6,146 bases of DNA from Clostridiaceae bacterium (GTDB lineage Bacteria > Bacillota > Clostridia > Oscillospirales > Butyricicoccaceae), in NCBI GenBank assembly GCA_016293155.1, contig JAEDEU010000094.1:1-6146 (forward strand). Direction: 5' to 3'. Each line of letters begins with the position of its first letter. Position 1 is the stretch's first letter. Below the pieces are notes generated by a model that ran no database searches, was not told where the DNA came from, and saw only the letters and a list, made by a program, of their open reading frames with translations. Positions 5,641 through 6,146 of the stretch are shown one piece after another. Both the position numbers and the translations under genes were made by a program.

Positions 5641-6146
5641 TCACTTTTGCTTCAGAGGCGGAAAGTATTCCTCCGCGATGCGTGAGGCATAATCGTTTAG
5701 TGCGTCCGCCGCGGCGGTAACGGCGAGCAAAAGCGTGAGTGCATCCGCGGGCGTATCCGCGCTGAGGGCGCACTCATCCAGAATGCGCTCTGTGCTCTCG
5801 GCGATCATACATTTTTGCTGTTCCATCGTATCCAGACAGCGCGTAAAGCACTGCGCGAGCTCCGCCTCACCAAAGCCCTCCTGCGCATAAACGCCCGCGA
5901 GCACGCGGTGAATTTCACCGAGCGACAGCGTATTTTTCATCGAATACACCGCGAGCATCTGCATGATGTGCTCCCGGGTGTATTTTTTGCCCTTGACCGG
6001 CTTCAAAATGCCTTCCTTGCTGTAATTGTGGATCATCGCGCGCGTCAGCGGCGGCTGACCTTCAAAATGCGTCTGTAATAATGTGATGATCTGATCCATA
6101 TAAAGATCAAGGGACGGGATCTCGTCCGGATGCAGACTGCCCCGAT
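5641..6146 (-). CDS. DUF1836 protein with MerR-like helix-turn-helix, 5' end missing
   Basis: The visible 167 residues match the DUF1836 family of Firmicutes. The conserved start IPSLDLYMDQI is followed by LTRAMIHNYSKEGILKP and KKYTREHIMQMLAVYSMKNTLSLGEI. The second part resembles a MerR-type helix-turn-helix, so a DNA-binding regulatory role is plausible but not shown. The remaining two thirds appear helical and contain no transmembrane segment or recognised enzyme motif. The reading frame stays open from the Met at 6099 up to the right edge, and the conserved residues just upstream of that Met (IPSLDLY) show that it is internal; the true start lies outside the window. The stop is at 5641-5643. 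It is 229 nt upstream of the amylase start, on the same strand, and no clear terminator was seen after it. Its target, if it is a regulator, is unknown. Confidence 0.8.
   Translation of the reverse strand, partial: RGSLHPDEIPSLDLYMDQIITLLQTHFEGQPPLTRAMIHNYSKEGILKPVKGKKYTREHIMQMLAVYSMKNTLSLGEIHRVLAGVYAQEGFGEAELAQCFTRCLDTMEQQKCMIAESTERILDECALSADTPADALTLLLAVTAAADALNDYASRIAEEYFPPLKQK

Noticed and set aside
1..6146. CRISPR array, tRNA or rRNA gene, insertion sequence, phage or defence genes
   Set aside because: No regularly spaced repeats, cloverleaf-like sequence, transposase motifs or terminal inverted repeats were seen; the six genes account for nearly all of the window.

Overview
The window looks like a piece of chromosome from a fairly high-GC low-copy Firmicute, most likely a clostridial (Oscillospiraceae/Ruminococcaceae-like) anaerobe. 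The reasons are the neighbouring walJ-like and rlmH genes (an arrangement typical of Firmicutes), a DUF1836 protein, strong AAGGAG-type ribosome binding sites, a consensus sigma-A promoter, and AT-rich gaps between GC-rich genes. This placement rests on gene content and composition only; no species can be named.

All six genes lie on the minus strand, so transcription runs from right to left. In that order they are: a DUF1836 (MerR-like helix-turn-helix) protein cut by the right edge (5641-6146); a cytoplasmic GH13 alpha-glucan hydrolase behind its own near-consensus promoter and a structured leader of about 107 nt (3519-5411); a Nudix hydrolase of the ADP-ribose pyrophosphatase type ending in a strong intrinsic terminator (2868-3410, terminator 2796-2841); murA, the first committed enzyme of peptidoglycan synthesis, behind an AT-rich promoter region and a structured GC-rich leader (1249-2550) and followed by a hairpin terminator (1206-1230); and a walJ/yycJ-like metallo-beta-lactamase-fold hydrolase whose 3' end overlaps the start of rlmH by 19 nt (326-1141 and 1-344, rlmH cut by the left edge).

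Functionally this is a row of small transcription units rather than one pathway: starch or maltodextrin breakdown with a possible regulator next to it, nucleotide-sugar housekeeping, cell-wall precursor synthesis, and the walJ-rlmH pair linking cell-wall control to ribosome maturation. I found no transposon, phage gene, CRISPR array, toxin-antitoxin pair or defence system, and nothing that convincingly amounts to an undescribed system. The points most worth a second look are small: the amylase and murA leaders with mutually exclusive base pairings, a terminator-like hairpin facing the strand that carries no genes, one-residue insertions in the MurA catalytic loop and in the Nudix box, and start-site corrections for murA, the Nudix gene and the DUF1836 gene.
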